Below, one piece after another: positions 1-6,861 of a DNA stretch of 13,436 nt (positions are counted from its first letter, which is position 1; each line of letters starts with the position of its first letter). The stretch covers positions 1 through 13,436 of the forward strand of contig JAZDLA010000070.1 in the NCBI GenBank assembly GCA_043802425.1. Direction: 5' to 3'. Origin of the DNA: JAGUYA01 sp043802425 (lineage in GTDB: Bacteria; Omnitrophota; Gorgyraeia; Gygaellales; Profunditerraquicolaceae). Below the pieces are notes generated by a model, which was given only the letters and a program-made list of their open reading frames with translations, was not told the DNA's origin and ran no database searches. The position numbers and the translations under genes are program-made.

Positions 1-601
1 CATATTATTTGACCTGGGAATTTCTTCTTATCAACTGGAGAACCCGAACCGAGGTTTTAGTTTTCAATGCGATGGCCCGTTAGATATGCGTTTAGACAGA
101 AATAGCTATATATCCGCCTACGATTTAATAAACAATTTAAATGAGGAAGAAATTTCCACAATGCTTCGGACGTTCGGAGAGGAGAGGTGGCATAACCGTA
201 TTGCCCGGTTTTTAGTCCAGGAAAGGCACAAACATGCCATTACCACGACGCGGCAATTGAGTGACGTCGTAGTCAGCGCTATCCCGCCTAAATACAGGCA
301 TTACCGTATACATCCGGCAACCAGGACTTTCCAGGCAGTGCGTATCGCCGTGAACAGAGAATTAGAGAATGTCGGCTTAGCGATAGATAAGGCTGTTGAG
401 TTTTTAGACAGCTCTGCCAGGATTTGCGTCATATCTTTTCATTCCCTGGAGGACCGCATAGTTAAATTCAGATTCCGTAAGTTTGCTGCTGAGGGAAAGG
501 TAAAAATAATTACACCCAAACCCCTGACCCCGACAGAGGCAGAAATCAGGGGTAACCCTTCTAGCCGCAGCAGCAAGCTGAGGGTAGCAGAGAGGCTATA
601 A
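1..601 (+). CDS. rsmH: 16S rRNA (cytosine-1402-N4) methyltransferase RsmH (MraW), 5'-truncated
   Basis: SAM-dependent methyltransferase that N4-methylates C1402 in the 16S rRNA decoding centre; usually near the start of dcw clusters. The reading frame is open from base 2 (no start codon in the window) to TAA at 599-601, giving 199 residues of a protein usually about 300 long. The missing N-terminus would hold the first SAM-binding motif. The visible part starts with the family block DLGISSYQ, followed by RGFSF and DGPLDMR. Further on are GEERWHNRIAR, the IHPATRTFQAVRIAVNREL block, the FHSLEDRIVK block and the SSRSSKLRVAER C-terminus, all diagnostic of RsmH. The ATG at 86 is an internal Met of the DGPLDMR motif and not the start. 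Two bases separate the stop from the ftsL-like gene, so they are probably co-transcribed. Truncation is caused by the window edge. Confidence 0.97.
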   Translation, partial: ILFDLGISSYQLENPNRGFSFQCDGPLDMRLDRNSYISAYDLINNLNEEEISTMLRTFGEERWHNRIARFLVQERHKHAITTTRQLSDVVVSAIPPKYRHYRIHPATRTFQAVRIAVNRELENVGLAIDKAVEFLDSSARICVISFHSLEDRIVKFRFRKFAAEGKVKIITPKPLTPTEAEIRGNPSSRSSKLRVAERL

Positions 602-603
602 AA

Positions 604-1011
604 ATGAGGCTATCCAAATTTTTATCACTGGTTACTTTTGCTACCTTTTTCTGCCTGCTATACGTTTATCAGCAGACAGAGATTTTTCGCCTTGCCTATA
701 TCGGACAGAAGAAATTGACGTTATTCCAAGATTGTCTTGATAAGAATACCGCATTAAGATACAATATAAAAAAGAATACGTCTTTAGTGCGTATCGATGA
801 TAAAGTTTATGGGTATACGGCTTTCGAAATACCTCAAGATTATCGGTTAATAAAGTTAGCGTATTCTCAGGAAAGTTTTAAACAAGTAAAGCAACCCCGT
901 TCCTCAGGGCAGGAAAATCTCTTAGCCCGCCTCTTTGGTATCAAAAGAGAGGCTCAGGCAAAGACAATCATTTCTCCGGCAAACCCGGACCGTTTAGGGC
1001 AGGGGCGCTAA
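604..1011 (+). CDS. ftsL: FtsL-like divisome membrane protein
   Basis: Small bitopic membrane protein of 135 residues in the slot between rsmH and ftsI where ftsL normally sits. Residues 1-6 are a short basic cytoplasmic tail, about 7-22 are one hydrophobic membrane segment, and about 23-65 (QQTEIFRLAYIGQKKL onward) look like the short periplasmic coiled coil of FtsL, with spaced Leu and hydrophobic residues. A stretch around 74-86 (FEIPQDYRLIKLA) resembles the short distal segment of FtsL proteins. About 45 further residues are basic, polar and probably disordered, and I cannot assign them. FtsL is known to pair with FtsB/DivIC and FtsQ and to activate FtsWI. The assignment rests on position, size and topology, because FtsL has almost no conserved residues. 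GAGAGG at 590-595, eight bases before the ATG, is a plausible ribosome binding site inside the end of rsmH. Confidence 0.75.
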   Translation: MRLSKFLSLVTFATFFCLLYVYQQTEIFRLAYIGQKKLTLFQDCLDKNTALRYNIKKNTSLVRIDDKVYGYTAFEIPQDYRLIKLAYSQESFKQVKQPRSSGQENLLARLFGIKREAQAKTIISPANPDRLGQGR

Positions 1012-1081
1012 AAAGGGCGTAAGGCTTTTAAAGGGTTACCCGTAACAAAATCTAACCAGCAATTATTAAACCTGTATAATT

Positions 1082-2812
1082 GTGTACATAGTTAATTACC
1101 GCCGTAGAACCGATGCGGTATTTTTGTTCTTTCTTGTCTTTTTAGTTTTATGTATCGCCCGCCTGTTCTTTATTCAGTTTTTCCGTTCCAACTACTTTGC
1201 AGGATTAGCAAAAAAACAGCATAACCTTTTTGTGGAACTAGAGTCCCGCCGAGGCACTATATACGATTCCAACCTTAAACCCCAGGCAGTTAATATTTCC
1301 GCGGATTCCCTCTATGCCTCACCTCTGGAGATATCCGACAAAGACAAAGAAGCAATTATAAAACAGCTTTTGCCCATATTGAATGTCGATTATGCTTATT
1401 TGAAAGATAGGCTATACCGCAAGAAATCTTTTATCTGGCTAGCCAGGAAGATAACCGCTGCTCAGAGCGAAGCGGTCAGAAAGCTGAATATAAAGGGTCT
1501 GGATTTCATGAAGGAAAGCAAGCGCTGCTATCCGAATAGCTATCTTGCCAGCCACGTCATTGGTTTCTCAGGGTTAGATAACGCAGGCCTGGAAGGTATC
1601 GAATTATATTACGATAAGTATCTAAGGGGAAAGAGCGGCTGGGCATTAGTCTTACGAGATGCGCGTCAGAAAAGATTAAGCCTTGAAGAAAAAATGGCTC
1701 TACCTACTGATGGCTATAGCCTGGTATTGACTATTGACGAAGTAATCCAGTATATCGCCGAAAGGGAGCTTGAGAAGGTATTTAAGAATTCTCATGCTAA
1801 GGGTGCTAGCATTATTGTCATGGACCCGCATACAGGGGCAATACTGGCCATGGCAAACAGGCCTACTTTCGATCTGAATGAATATAATAATATAGATATA
1901 GATAAAGATAGTCGACGTAACCGCGCAATCTGCGATTTATTCGAACCCGGTTCAGTATTCAAAATCGTTACTGCCTCAGCCGCTTTAGAGGAAAAGAAAG
2001 TAGTTGAGGAAGATAAATTTTTCTGTGAAAATGGTGCTTATAAGGTAGCTACGCATACCTTGCATGACCATAGGCCACACGGCTGGCTTACTTTTAGCGA
2101 AGTTATAGAACAATCAAGCAATATCGGGACAACCAAAGTAGCCCAGCTCTTAGGGGCGGATATTATTTATCGCTATGCCAAACTCTTCGGGTTCGCCACA
2201 AAATCAGGAGTTGACCTGCCGGGTGAAATTACGGGCATGCTTAAGGAACCGCGGTTATGGTCTAAGGTTTCCATCTGCGCCATACCTATAGGCCAGGAGG
2301 TGGGTGTTACAGCATTACAGTTAGTATCTGCGATATCAGTAATTGCTAACGGCGGAGAGCTTATGAAGCCTCACCTGATCAAAGAGGTCAGGGATAGGTA
2401 TAATGAAACAATTAAATCTTTTTCTCCTACTTTGGTACGCAAAGTTATATCTAGTGATACTGCCAATAGAGCCAAAAAAATACTTATCGCAGTAGTAGAG
2501 GTAGGCACGGGAAAATTAGCGAAAATAGCGGGATTTAGCGCTGCCGGTAAAACAGGGACGGCGCAAAAGCTAGAGCCCAACGGCGCTTACTCACACAATA
2601 AATTCATGGCTTCTTTTATTGGTTTTGCTCCCGCGGAAGACCCTGTTATTGCTATTGCGGTTGTAGTGGATGAGCCCCGGCCCTATTACTTTGGCGGAGT
2701 GGTAGCAGCACCCGTATTCAAGAATGTAGCCGGTGACGCCTTAAAATATCTTAAAACAAGGCATCCTGTAACCGAAGGTCTGGCATTAAATGAAAATAGA
2801 ACACTTAACTGA
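1082..2812 (+). CDS. ftsI: Peptidoglycan D,D-transpeptidase FtsI (PBP3, class B penicillin-binding protein)
   Basis: Cross-links septal peptidoglycan as the transpeptidase partner of FtsW. The protein has 576 residues. It has a short basic N-tail, one membrane anchor at about 12-34, and the dimerisation/pedestal domain beginning at ESRRGTIYD (54-62). The transpeptidase domain carries all three motifs: SVFK at 291-294 (acyl-enzyme Ser291), SSN at 345-347 and KTG at 490-492. The C-terminus ends soon after the domain, with no PASTA repeats, as in Gram-negative FtsI. The start is GTG at 1082. The frame is closed by TAA at 1067-1069 and holds no ATG or other GTG between, so this is the only good start, yet no Shine-Dalgarno sequence precedes it. 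The 70-base gap before it (1012-1081) contains nothing I can name. The 3' end overlaps murE by 23 nt. Context favours FtsI over an elongation PBP2. Confidence 0.96.
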   Translation: MYIVNYRRRTDAVFLFFLVFLVLCIARLFFIQFFRSNYFAGLAKKQHNLFVELESRRGTIYDSNLKPQAVNISADSLYASPLEISDKDKEAIIKQLLPILNVDYAYLKDRLYRKKSFIWLARKITAAQSEAVRKLNIKGLDFMKESKRCYPNSYLASHVIGFSGLDNAGLEGIELYYDKYLRGKSGWALVLRDARQKRLSLEEKMALPTDGYSLVLTIDEVIQYIAERELEKVFKNSHAKGASIIVMDPHTGAILAMANRPTFDLNEYNNIDIDKDSRRNRAICDLFEPGSVFKIVTASAALEEKKVVEEDKFFCENGAYKVATHTLHDHRPHGWLTFSEVIEQSSNIGTTKVAQLLGADIIYRYAKLFGFATKSGVDLPGEITGMLKEPRLWSKVSICAIPIGQEVGVTALQLVSAISVIANGGELMKPHLIKEVRDRYNETIKSFSPTLVRKVISSDTANRAKKILIAVVEVGTGKLAKIAGFSAAGKTGTAQKLEPNGAYSHNKFMASFIGFAPAEDPVIAIAVVVDEPRPYYFGGVVAAPVFKNVAGDALKYLKTRHPVTEGLALNENRTLN

Positions 2813-4247
2813 TTCGTTAGATATCGGAAAGACTCCCGCCGACCTTAAGGGCTTTGAGGTTAGCGGTATAAGTTGTAATTCTAAAGAGGCCATGGATAAT
2901 TTTATTTTTGTGGCCGTAAAGGGAGAGAGCGCCGATGGCCATAAATTTATTCTAGAGGCGATAGATAATGGGGCGAAAGTAATAGTGGCTCAAGACCAAA
3001 GATTTAGGACCCGGATCCCAAAGGATATAACTGTTATAGTAGTCAAGGATACGCGCAAAGCACTGGCTAAATTAGCCGCAAGGTTTTACGGGGATTCTTC
3101 TAAAAAAATAAAAGTTATCGGTGTTACCGGGACCAATGGCAAAACCACGGTAACCTATCTTATCGAGGCCTTATTAAAAAATGCGGGGTTTCCCTCGGGG
3201 GTTATCGGGACAATCAGTTATCGCTATAAAGATAAAACCATTCCTTCCAAGAATACTACTCCTGGCCCATGTCAACTCCAGCCTCTTTTGGCCCGTATGA
3301 CAGGGGAGGGCGTCAATTATGTCATTATGGAGGTTTCTTCGCATGCCCTTTCACAGGAGAGAACCGAAGGCATAGATTTTCAGTCCGCCATTTTTACTAA
3401 CCTGACCCAGGATCACCTGGATTACCATAAGACAATAGAAAATTATTTCCAGGCCAAGGTAAAACTTTTTAAAGGTATCGGCCCCGGAGGGCTTGTAGTC
3501 ATTAATAATGATGACCGATATGGCAGGAGGTTAAAAGGTTTAATCCGCGGTGCAAAAATTATTACCTATGCTATAGAAGAGCCGGCTGATATAGTGGCTA
3601 AAAATATCAAATATGCTATTTCGCACACAGAATTTATGGTGGTCGCTAAGGGAGAAGAGCTCAATTTGAAAACCCGTCTTATCGGACGCCATAATGTGTA
3701 CAATGTATTGGCGGGCCTCGCCTGGGCCTTTGAAGAAGGCCTGGATCATAAAATTATAAAGTCGAGTCTGGAGAATTTTGATTTTGTGCCGGGCAGGCTC
3801 CAGAAGGTAGAAACCAGGAGCAATTTTACGGTTTTTGTAGATTATGCCCATACCGAAGATGCGCTTAACAACGTAATCAGGACCTTAAGGGAGGTATCCG
3901 CAAAGAGAATTATTGTAGTTTTTGGCTGCGGCGGAGAACGCGATAAAACTAAAAGGCCCAAGATGGGCTATGTCGCTTCGGAATTAGCCGATTACGTAAT
4001 TATTACCAGCGATAACCCGCGTTCAGAAGACCCCGGTAAGATAATAGAAGATATCCGAAAAGGCATCAGAAAGAATAATTATCTTATTATACCCCAACGC
4101 AAGGCAGCGATAAAAAAATCCCTTTCTTTAGCCGAGGCAGGCGATATAGTATTGGTTGCCGGTAAAGGGCATGAGCATTATCAGATATTAAAGGATAGCC
4201 GGATTGATTTCGACGACTGCCAGATAATAAGAGAATGTTTAAGCTAG
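2790..4247 (+). CDS. murE: UDP-N-acetylmuramoyl-L-alanyl-D-glutamate--2,6-diaminopimelate ligase MurE
   Basis: Cytoplasmic ATP-dependent ligase adding the third stem-peptide residue to UDP-MurNAc-L-Ala-D-Glu. It has 485 residues, normal for the family, in the usual three domains: N-terminal UDP-binding (about 1-105), central ATPase with P-loop GTNGKTT at 114-120 and EVSSHAL at 181-187, and the C-terminal amino-acid-binding domain from about 333. Lys223 in the YFQAKVKLF block is the position of the carbamylated lysine. GRHNVYN at 299-305 is the Mur-ligase HN signature. DNPR at 408-411 marks meso-diaminopimelate enzymes (lysine-adding enzymes differ at the Arg), so the wall very likely contains mDAP. 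GKGHEHYQ near 458-465 is also typical. ATG at 2790 lies inside the end of ftsI, with a weak GAAGG at 2774-2778. The last 13 nt overlap murF. Confidence 0.97.
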   Translation: MKIEHLTDSLDIGKTPADLKGFEVSGISCNSKEAMDNFIFVAVKGESADGHKFILEAIDNGAKVIVAQDQRFRTRIPKDITVIVVKDTRKALAKLAARFYGDSSKKIKVIGVTGTNGKTTVTYLIEALLKNAGFPSGVIGTISYRYKDKTIPSKNTTPGPCQLQPLLARMTGEGVNYVIMEVSSHALSQERTEGIDFQSAIFTNLTQDHLDYHKTIENYFQAKVKLFKGIGPGGLVVINNDDRYGRRLKGLIRGAKIITYAIEEPADIVAKNIKYAISHTEFMVVAKGEELNLKTRLIGRHNVYNVLAGLAWAFEEGLDHKIIKSSLENFDFVPGRLQKVETRSNFTVFVDYAHTEDALNNVIRTLREVSAKRIIVVFGCGGERDKTKRPKMGYVASELADYVIITSDNPRSEDPGKIIEDIRKGIRKNNYLIIPQRKAAIKKSLSLAEAGDIVLVAGKGHEHYQILKDSRIDFDDCQIIRECLS

Positions 4248-5596
4248 ATGAATTGTTAAAGGCTACCAGCGGCAAACTGGTTAACCGGATAGGGTCGCTA
4301 GATATCAAAGGTATCTCTATCGATTCCAGGACTATTAAGCCGCAAGAAGCCTTTATTGCCATAAAAGGGAGTAATTTTGATGGCCACGATTTTATTGATC
4401 AGGTAATCAAAAAAGGGGCAGGTTGCATAATAAAAGAAGTGGCGGGTAAAGTTGGAACTGATAAAGCAGCCATCATAGAAGTAAAGGATACAGTAAGGGC
4501 GCTGGGGGATATTGCCAGGTTTTGGCGCCGCAGATTCTCTGATATACCGGTTATTGCCATTACGGGCAGCAATGGCAAGACTACCGCCAAAGAGATGGTC
4601 GCGCACCTGTTTTCCAGGAGATTCAAAGTTCTCAAGAATGCAGGCACAAAAAATAACCAGATCGGTTTACCCCTGACCCTGTTGGGGCTGGATAGTTCCT
4701 ACGACGTTGTTGTTTTAGAAATCGGCACGAATCATTTTGGTGAAGTTGCCTGTCTTGCCAAAATCTGCCAGCCTAATGTCGGCATAATTACTAACATCGG
4801 CCCCAGCCATCTGGAATACCTGCATAATTTAGGAGGGGTCTTCAGGGAAAAATATAGTTTAATAGAGAATTTAGATAGCCCGCATATCGCTATATTAAAC
4901 GCAGATGACGATTTATTAAGGAAAAGGGCGTTCGGCAGGAGTAAAAAAGCATTTGTTTTGGGTTTCGGTATCAAAAATTCCTGCGATTTTTTTGCTTCGG
5001 ATATTAAAGAGGCCCGGGGGGTCTTTGGGTTTGGTATAAAGCAAAAATATAGATTTACATTAAAGACATTGGGGTATTATAATATCTATAATGCCTTGGC
5101 TGCCATAGCGGCAGCGCGGCTTTTTGGCATTAGCTATGCCGACATAGCCCTCGAGATGGCTACCTTTGATTTTCCTCAAGGTAGGCTCAAGCTTAGGAAG
5201 ATAGGTAAGACCAGATTTATTGATGATACTTATAATTCTAACCCGCTCTCTTTAAAAGGGGCGCTTGAGGCGCTGCATAATTTTAAGACCAAGGGTAGGA
5301 AGATTTTTGTGATGGGCGATATGTTAGAGTTGGGTAAATCTAAAGAGGAATTTCATTGCCAGGCAGGCCGGGAAGCGGCAAGAGCGTGCAGTATATTTAT
5401 TACGGTAGGCAGATTATCTAGATTAGCTGCCGATGCAGCCAGGGCTTCGGGTTTCGATAAAAAAAATATATTTATTTGCGATAATGCACGCCAGGCGCAA
5501 GATATCCTCTCCAGAAGAGTTTTGCCTAAGAAGGATGACCTGGTCCTGGCCAAGGGTTCCCGCCTGATGAAGATGGAGGAGGTCTTTAAGGCCTAA
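4235..5596 (+). CDS. murF: UDP-N-acetylmuramoyl-tripeptide--D-alanyl-D-alanine ligase MurF
   Basis: Cytoplasmic ligase that attaches D-Ala-D-Ala (made by Ddl, encoded at the end of this window) to the tripeptide precursor, completing UDP-MurNAc-pentapeptide. It has 453 residues, normal length. The N-terminal domain has the ISIDSRTIKPQEAF block typical of MurF (28-40). The P-loop is GSNGKTT at 111-117, and NAGTKNNQIGLPLTLL (135-150) and LEIGTNHFGE (161-170) are MurF-specific blocks. Lys206 in FREKYSLI is the candidate carbamylated lysine. YYNIYNALAA (281-290) replaces the usual HN with YN, as expected in many MurF proteins. The C-terminal domain has DDTYNSNP (330-337), GDMLELG (361-367) and KGSR (440-443). 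The ATG overlaps the end of murE by 13 nt, and only 3 nt separate its stop from mraY. Confidence 0.97.
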   Translation: MFKLDELLKATSGKLVNRIGSLDIKGISIDSRTIKPQEAFIAIKGSNFDGHDFIDQVIKKGAGCIIKEVAGKVGTDKAAIIEVKDTVRALGDIARFWRRRFSDIPVIAITGSNGKTTAKEMVAHLFSRRFKVLKNAGTKNNQIGLPLTLLGLDSSYDVVVLEIGTNHFGEVACLAKICQPNVGIITNIGPSHLEYLHNLGGVFREKYSLIENLDSPHIAILNADDDLLRKRAFGRSKKAFVLGFGIKNSCDFFASDIKEARGVFGFGIKQKYRFTLKTLGYYNIYNALAAIAAARLFGISYADIALEMATFDFPQGRLKLRKIGKTRFIDDTYNSNPLSLKGALEALHNFKTKGRKIFVMGDMLELGKSKEEFHCQAGREAARACSIFITVGRLSRLAADAARASGFDKKNIFICDNARQAQDILSRRVLPKKDDLVLAKGSRLMKMEEVFKA

Positions 5597-5599
5597 AAT

Positions 5600-6688
5600 A
5601 TGCTCTATTATCTATTGTATCCTTTACATGAAGCGATCTCTATTTTTAATGTCTTTCGTTACATCACCTTCCGTGCTGCGATGGCAGCCCTGACCGCTTT
5701 TATTATTAGCCTTGTTTTCGGGCCGATAGTCATTAAAAAGCTGAAAGAATTAAAGATAGGAGAGAGGATCGCTAAGGGGGATAGCCTTGATTTAGACGGC
5801 CGGCATCAAAGTAAAAAAGATACCCCTACCATGGGCGGAATTTTAATATTATCAGCGATAATATTTTCTACACTGCTTTGGGCGGATATCCTGAATAAGT
5901 ATATCGTCATAGTTTTATTTGTTACCTTATGGTTGGGTATCACCGGATTTATTGACGATTACCTTAAGCAAGTAAAAAAGAAGGCCAAAGGTTTAAATGC
6001 CACCGCAAAATTATCCAGTCAGATACTCCTAGGTTTAATATTAGGCGTTATTTTATTTTTAGACCCTCAGCACAGCATAAGATTAGATCTGCCATTTTTG
6101 AAAAACATATCTTTAAACCTGAATGGACTCTATATCATCTTTGTTATTCTGGTAATCGCCGGCTCTTCTAATTCGGTTAATCTTACGGACGGATTAGATG
6201 GCTTGGCCATAGGTATCGTGGTGATGGTGGCCCTAGCATTTTCTATTTTAAGCTACGTCTCTGGCAATATAAATTTCAGTAATTATCTTTTGATACCCTA
6301 TATCAAAGGCAGCGGTGAGCTTGCCATATTCTGCACCAGCATTTTAGGCGCAGGATTGGGCTTTTTATGGTTTAATTGTTATCCGGCTTCTATTTTTATG
6401 GGTGATGTGGGCTCCCTGGCCTTAGGCGGGGCGCTGGGAACCGTAGCCTTATTGATAAAGAAAGAATTGCTTCTGGTTATCGTAGGCGGAATATTTGTTT
6501 TAGAGGCATTATCGGTGATCTTACAGGTGTCATCTTTTCGCCTGACTAAGAAGCGCATTTTTAAAATAGCCCCTCTACATCATCATTTTGAATTCCTCAA
6601 TTGGCCAGAGAATAAGGTGATTGTAAGGTTCTGGATTATCGCCAGCCTCTTGGCACTGGTTACTCTGGTTACCCTGAAGATAAGGTAA
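5600..6688 (+). CDS. mraY: Phospho-N-acetylmuramoyl-pentapeptide-transferase MraY
   Basis: Integral membrane enzyme that transfers phospho-MurNAc-pentapeptide to undecaprenyl phosphate to make lipid I on the inner face of the cytoplasmic membrane. It has 362 residues, close to the roughly 360 usual for the family, with about ten hydrophobic segments. Key motifs are DTPTMGG (74-80), the FIDDY aspartates at 119-120, NLTDGLDGL (194-202), FMGDVGSLALGG with Asp269, and the LHHHFE triple-His motif with His327-329. All expected active-site residues are present. AAGG at 5588-5591, eight bases before ATG 5600, is a fair ribosome binding site. It follows murF by 3 nt, so it surely shares the transcript. 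It is the last gene before the structured 173-nt spacer. Confidence 0.98.
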   Translation: MLYYLLYPLHEAISIFNVFRYITFRAAMAALTAFIISLVFGPIVIKKLKELKIGERIAKGDSLDLDGRHQSKKDTPTMGGILILSAIIFSTLLWADILNKYIVIVLFVTLWLGITGFIDDYLKQVKKKAKGLNATAKLSSQILLGLILGVILFLDPQHSIRLDLPFLKNISLNLNGLYIIFVILVIAGSSNSVNLTDGLDGLAIGIVVMVALAFSILSYVSGNINFSNYLLIPYIKGSGELAIFCTSILGAGLGFLWFNCYPASIFMGDVGSLALGGALGTVALLIKKELLLVIVGGIFVLEALSVILQVSSFRLTKKRIFKIAPLHHHFEFLNWPENKVIVRFWIIASLLALVTLVTLKIR

Positions 6689-6694
6689 GTGAGG

Positions 6695-6767
6695 ACATAA
6701 GTTATGCCTGCCTGCCGGCAGGCAGGGAGCAGTGCATTATTAATAACATAAGTGACATAACTTATGT
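6695..6767 (+). repeat. Alternative inverted repeats in the mraY-murD spacer
   Basis: ACATAAGTTATG at 6695-6706 is perfectly complementary to CATAACTTATGT at 6756-6767 (12 bp). A second copy of the first eight bases, ACATAAGT at 6746-6753, pairs with ACTTATGT at 6760-6767 as a local hairpin with loop GACATA. The two pairings share the same 3' arm, so in RNA they exclude each other. GG at 6693-6694 could extend the long-range stem with CC at 6770-6771 across a 2-nt bulge. No T tract follows, so it is not an intrinsic terminator. The function is unknown. It may be RNA processing, an attenuation-like switch or repeat debris. Confidence 0.6.
6707..6726 (+). repeat. 20-bp perfect palindrome CCTGCCTGCCGGCAGGCAGG
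   Basis: The sequence is identical to its own reverse complement over 20 bases and is strongly GC-rich against an AT-rich surrounding. As RNA it would form an 8-bp stem with a CCGG loop. It abuts the left arm of the preceding inverted repeat and begins 18 bases after the mraY stop. Similar TGCCTGCC/GGCAGGCA palindromes are, as I recall, dispersed in intergenic regions of several uncultured-bacterial genomes, so this is probably one copy of a dispersed family. That cannot be verified from one copy. No poly-T follows. Confidence 0.65.
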
Positions 6768-6777
6768 GTCCGAACTT

Positions 6778-6804
6778 ATCCTTGACATCAAAGATGTCAA
6801 GGAT
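6778..6804 (+). repeat. Perfect 12-bp inverted repeat with AAA loop
   Basis: ATCCTTGACATC (6778-6789) and GATGTCAAGGAT (6793-6804) are perfect reverse complements separated by AAA. The repeat covers the -35 hexamer and the whole spacer of the candidate murD promoter and ends on the first base of its -10. It could be an operator for a dimeric regulator or a hairpin in read-through RNA from mraY. The following bases (TTAATTCGCG) are not a T tract, so a classical terminator is unlikely. Confidence 0.6.
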
Positions 6805-6809
6805 TTAAT
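6782..6809 (+). promoter_or_regulatory. Candidate sigma70-type promoter for murD and downstream genes
   Basis: TTGACA at 6782-6787 matches the -35 consensus exactly and TTTAAT at 6804-6809 matches five of six -10 positions. The spacing is 16 bp, within the usual range. Transcription would begin near 6816, giving a leader of about 45 nt that is mostly the hairpin at 6819-6849. It sits in the only sizeable gap of the cluster, where an internal promoter would be expected. The hexamers also belong to a perfect inverted repeat, so the match could be coincidental. Confidence 0.4.
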
Positions 6810-6818
6810 TCGCGCATA

Positions 6819-6849
6819 TAACTTACCCACACTTTGTGTCTGTAAGTTA
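6819..6849 (+). repeat. Hairpin in the putative murD leader
   Basis: TAACTTAC at 6819-6826 pairs with GTAAGTTA at 6842-6849. Inside it, ACAC at 6829-6832 pairs with GTGT at 6836-6839 around a TTT loop, leaving a small internal loop. CGCG occurs on both sides (6811-6814 and 6850-6853). The hairpin ends 12 bases before the murD ATG, and no Shine-Dalgarno sequence is seen in those 12 bases. The arms reuse the AAGTTA/TAACTT word present in the upstream repeats at 6699-6704 and 6758-6763. Confidence 0.55.
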
Positions 6850-6861
6850 CGCGTTCATTAA

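Noticed and set aside
86..88. ATG at 86 as the start of the first gene.
   Set aside because: The frame continues upstream to base 2 through the RsmH block DLGISSYQ and the DGPLDMR motif.
1075..1080. TATAAT just before the ftsI GTG, as a -10 box.
   Set aside because: No acceptable -35 lies 15-19 bases upstream, and a transcript starting about 7 nt downstream would begin after the GTG.
3540..3851. Minus-strand open frames here and elsewhere (for example 2371-2580, 4087-4647, 11384-11644).
   Set aside because: All lie opposite strongly conserved Mur or Fts genes and show no protein-like motifs; they are shadow frames.
6707..6726. Palindrome after mraY as a rho-independent terminator.
   Set aside because: No T tract follows; the next bases are GAGCAGTGCATTATT.
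6704..6751. Tiny ORF starting at ATG 6704 through the palindrome (15 codons).
   Set aside because: It has no ribosome binding site and consists of the palindrome plus repeat sequence.
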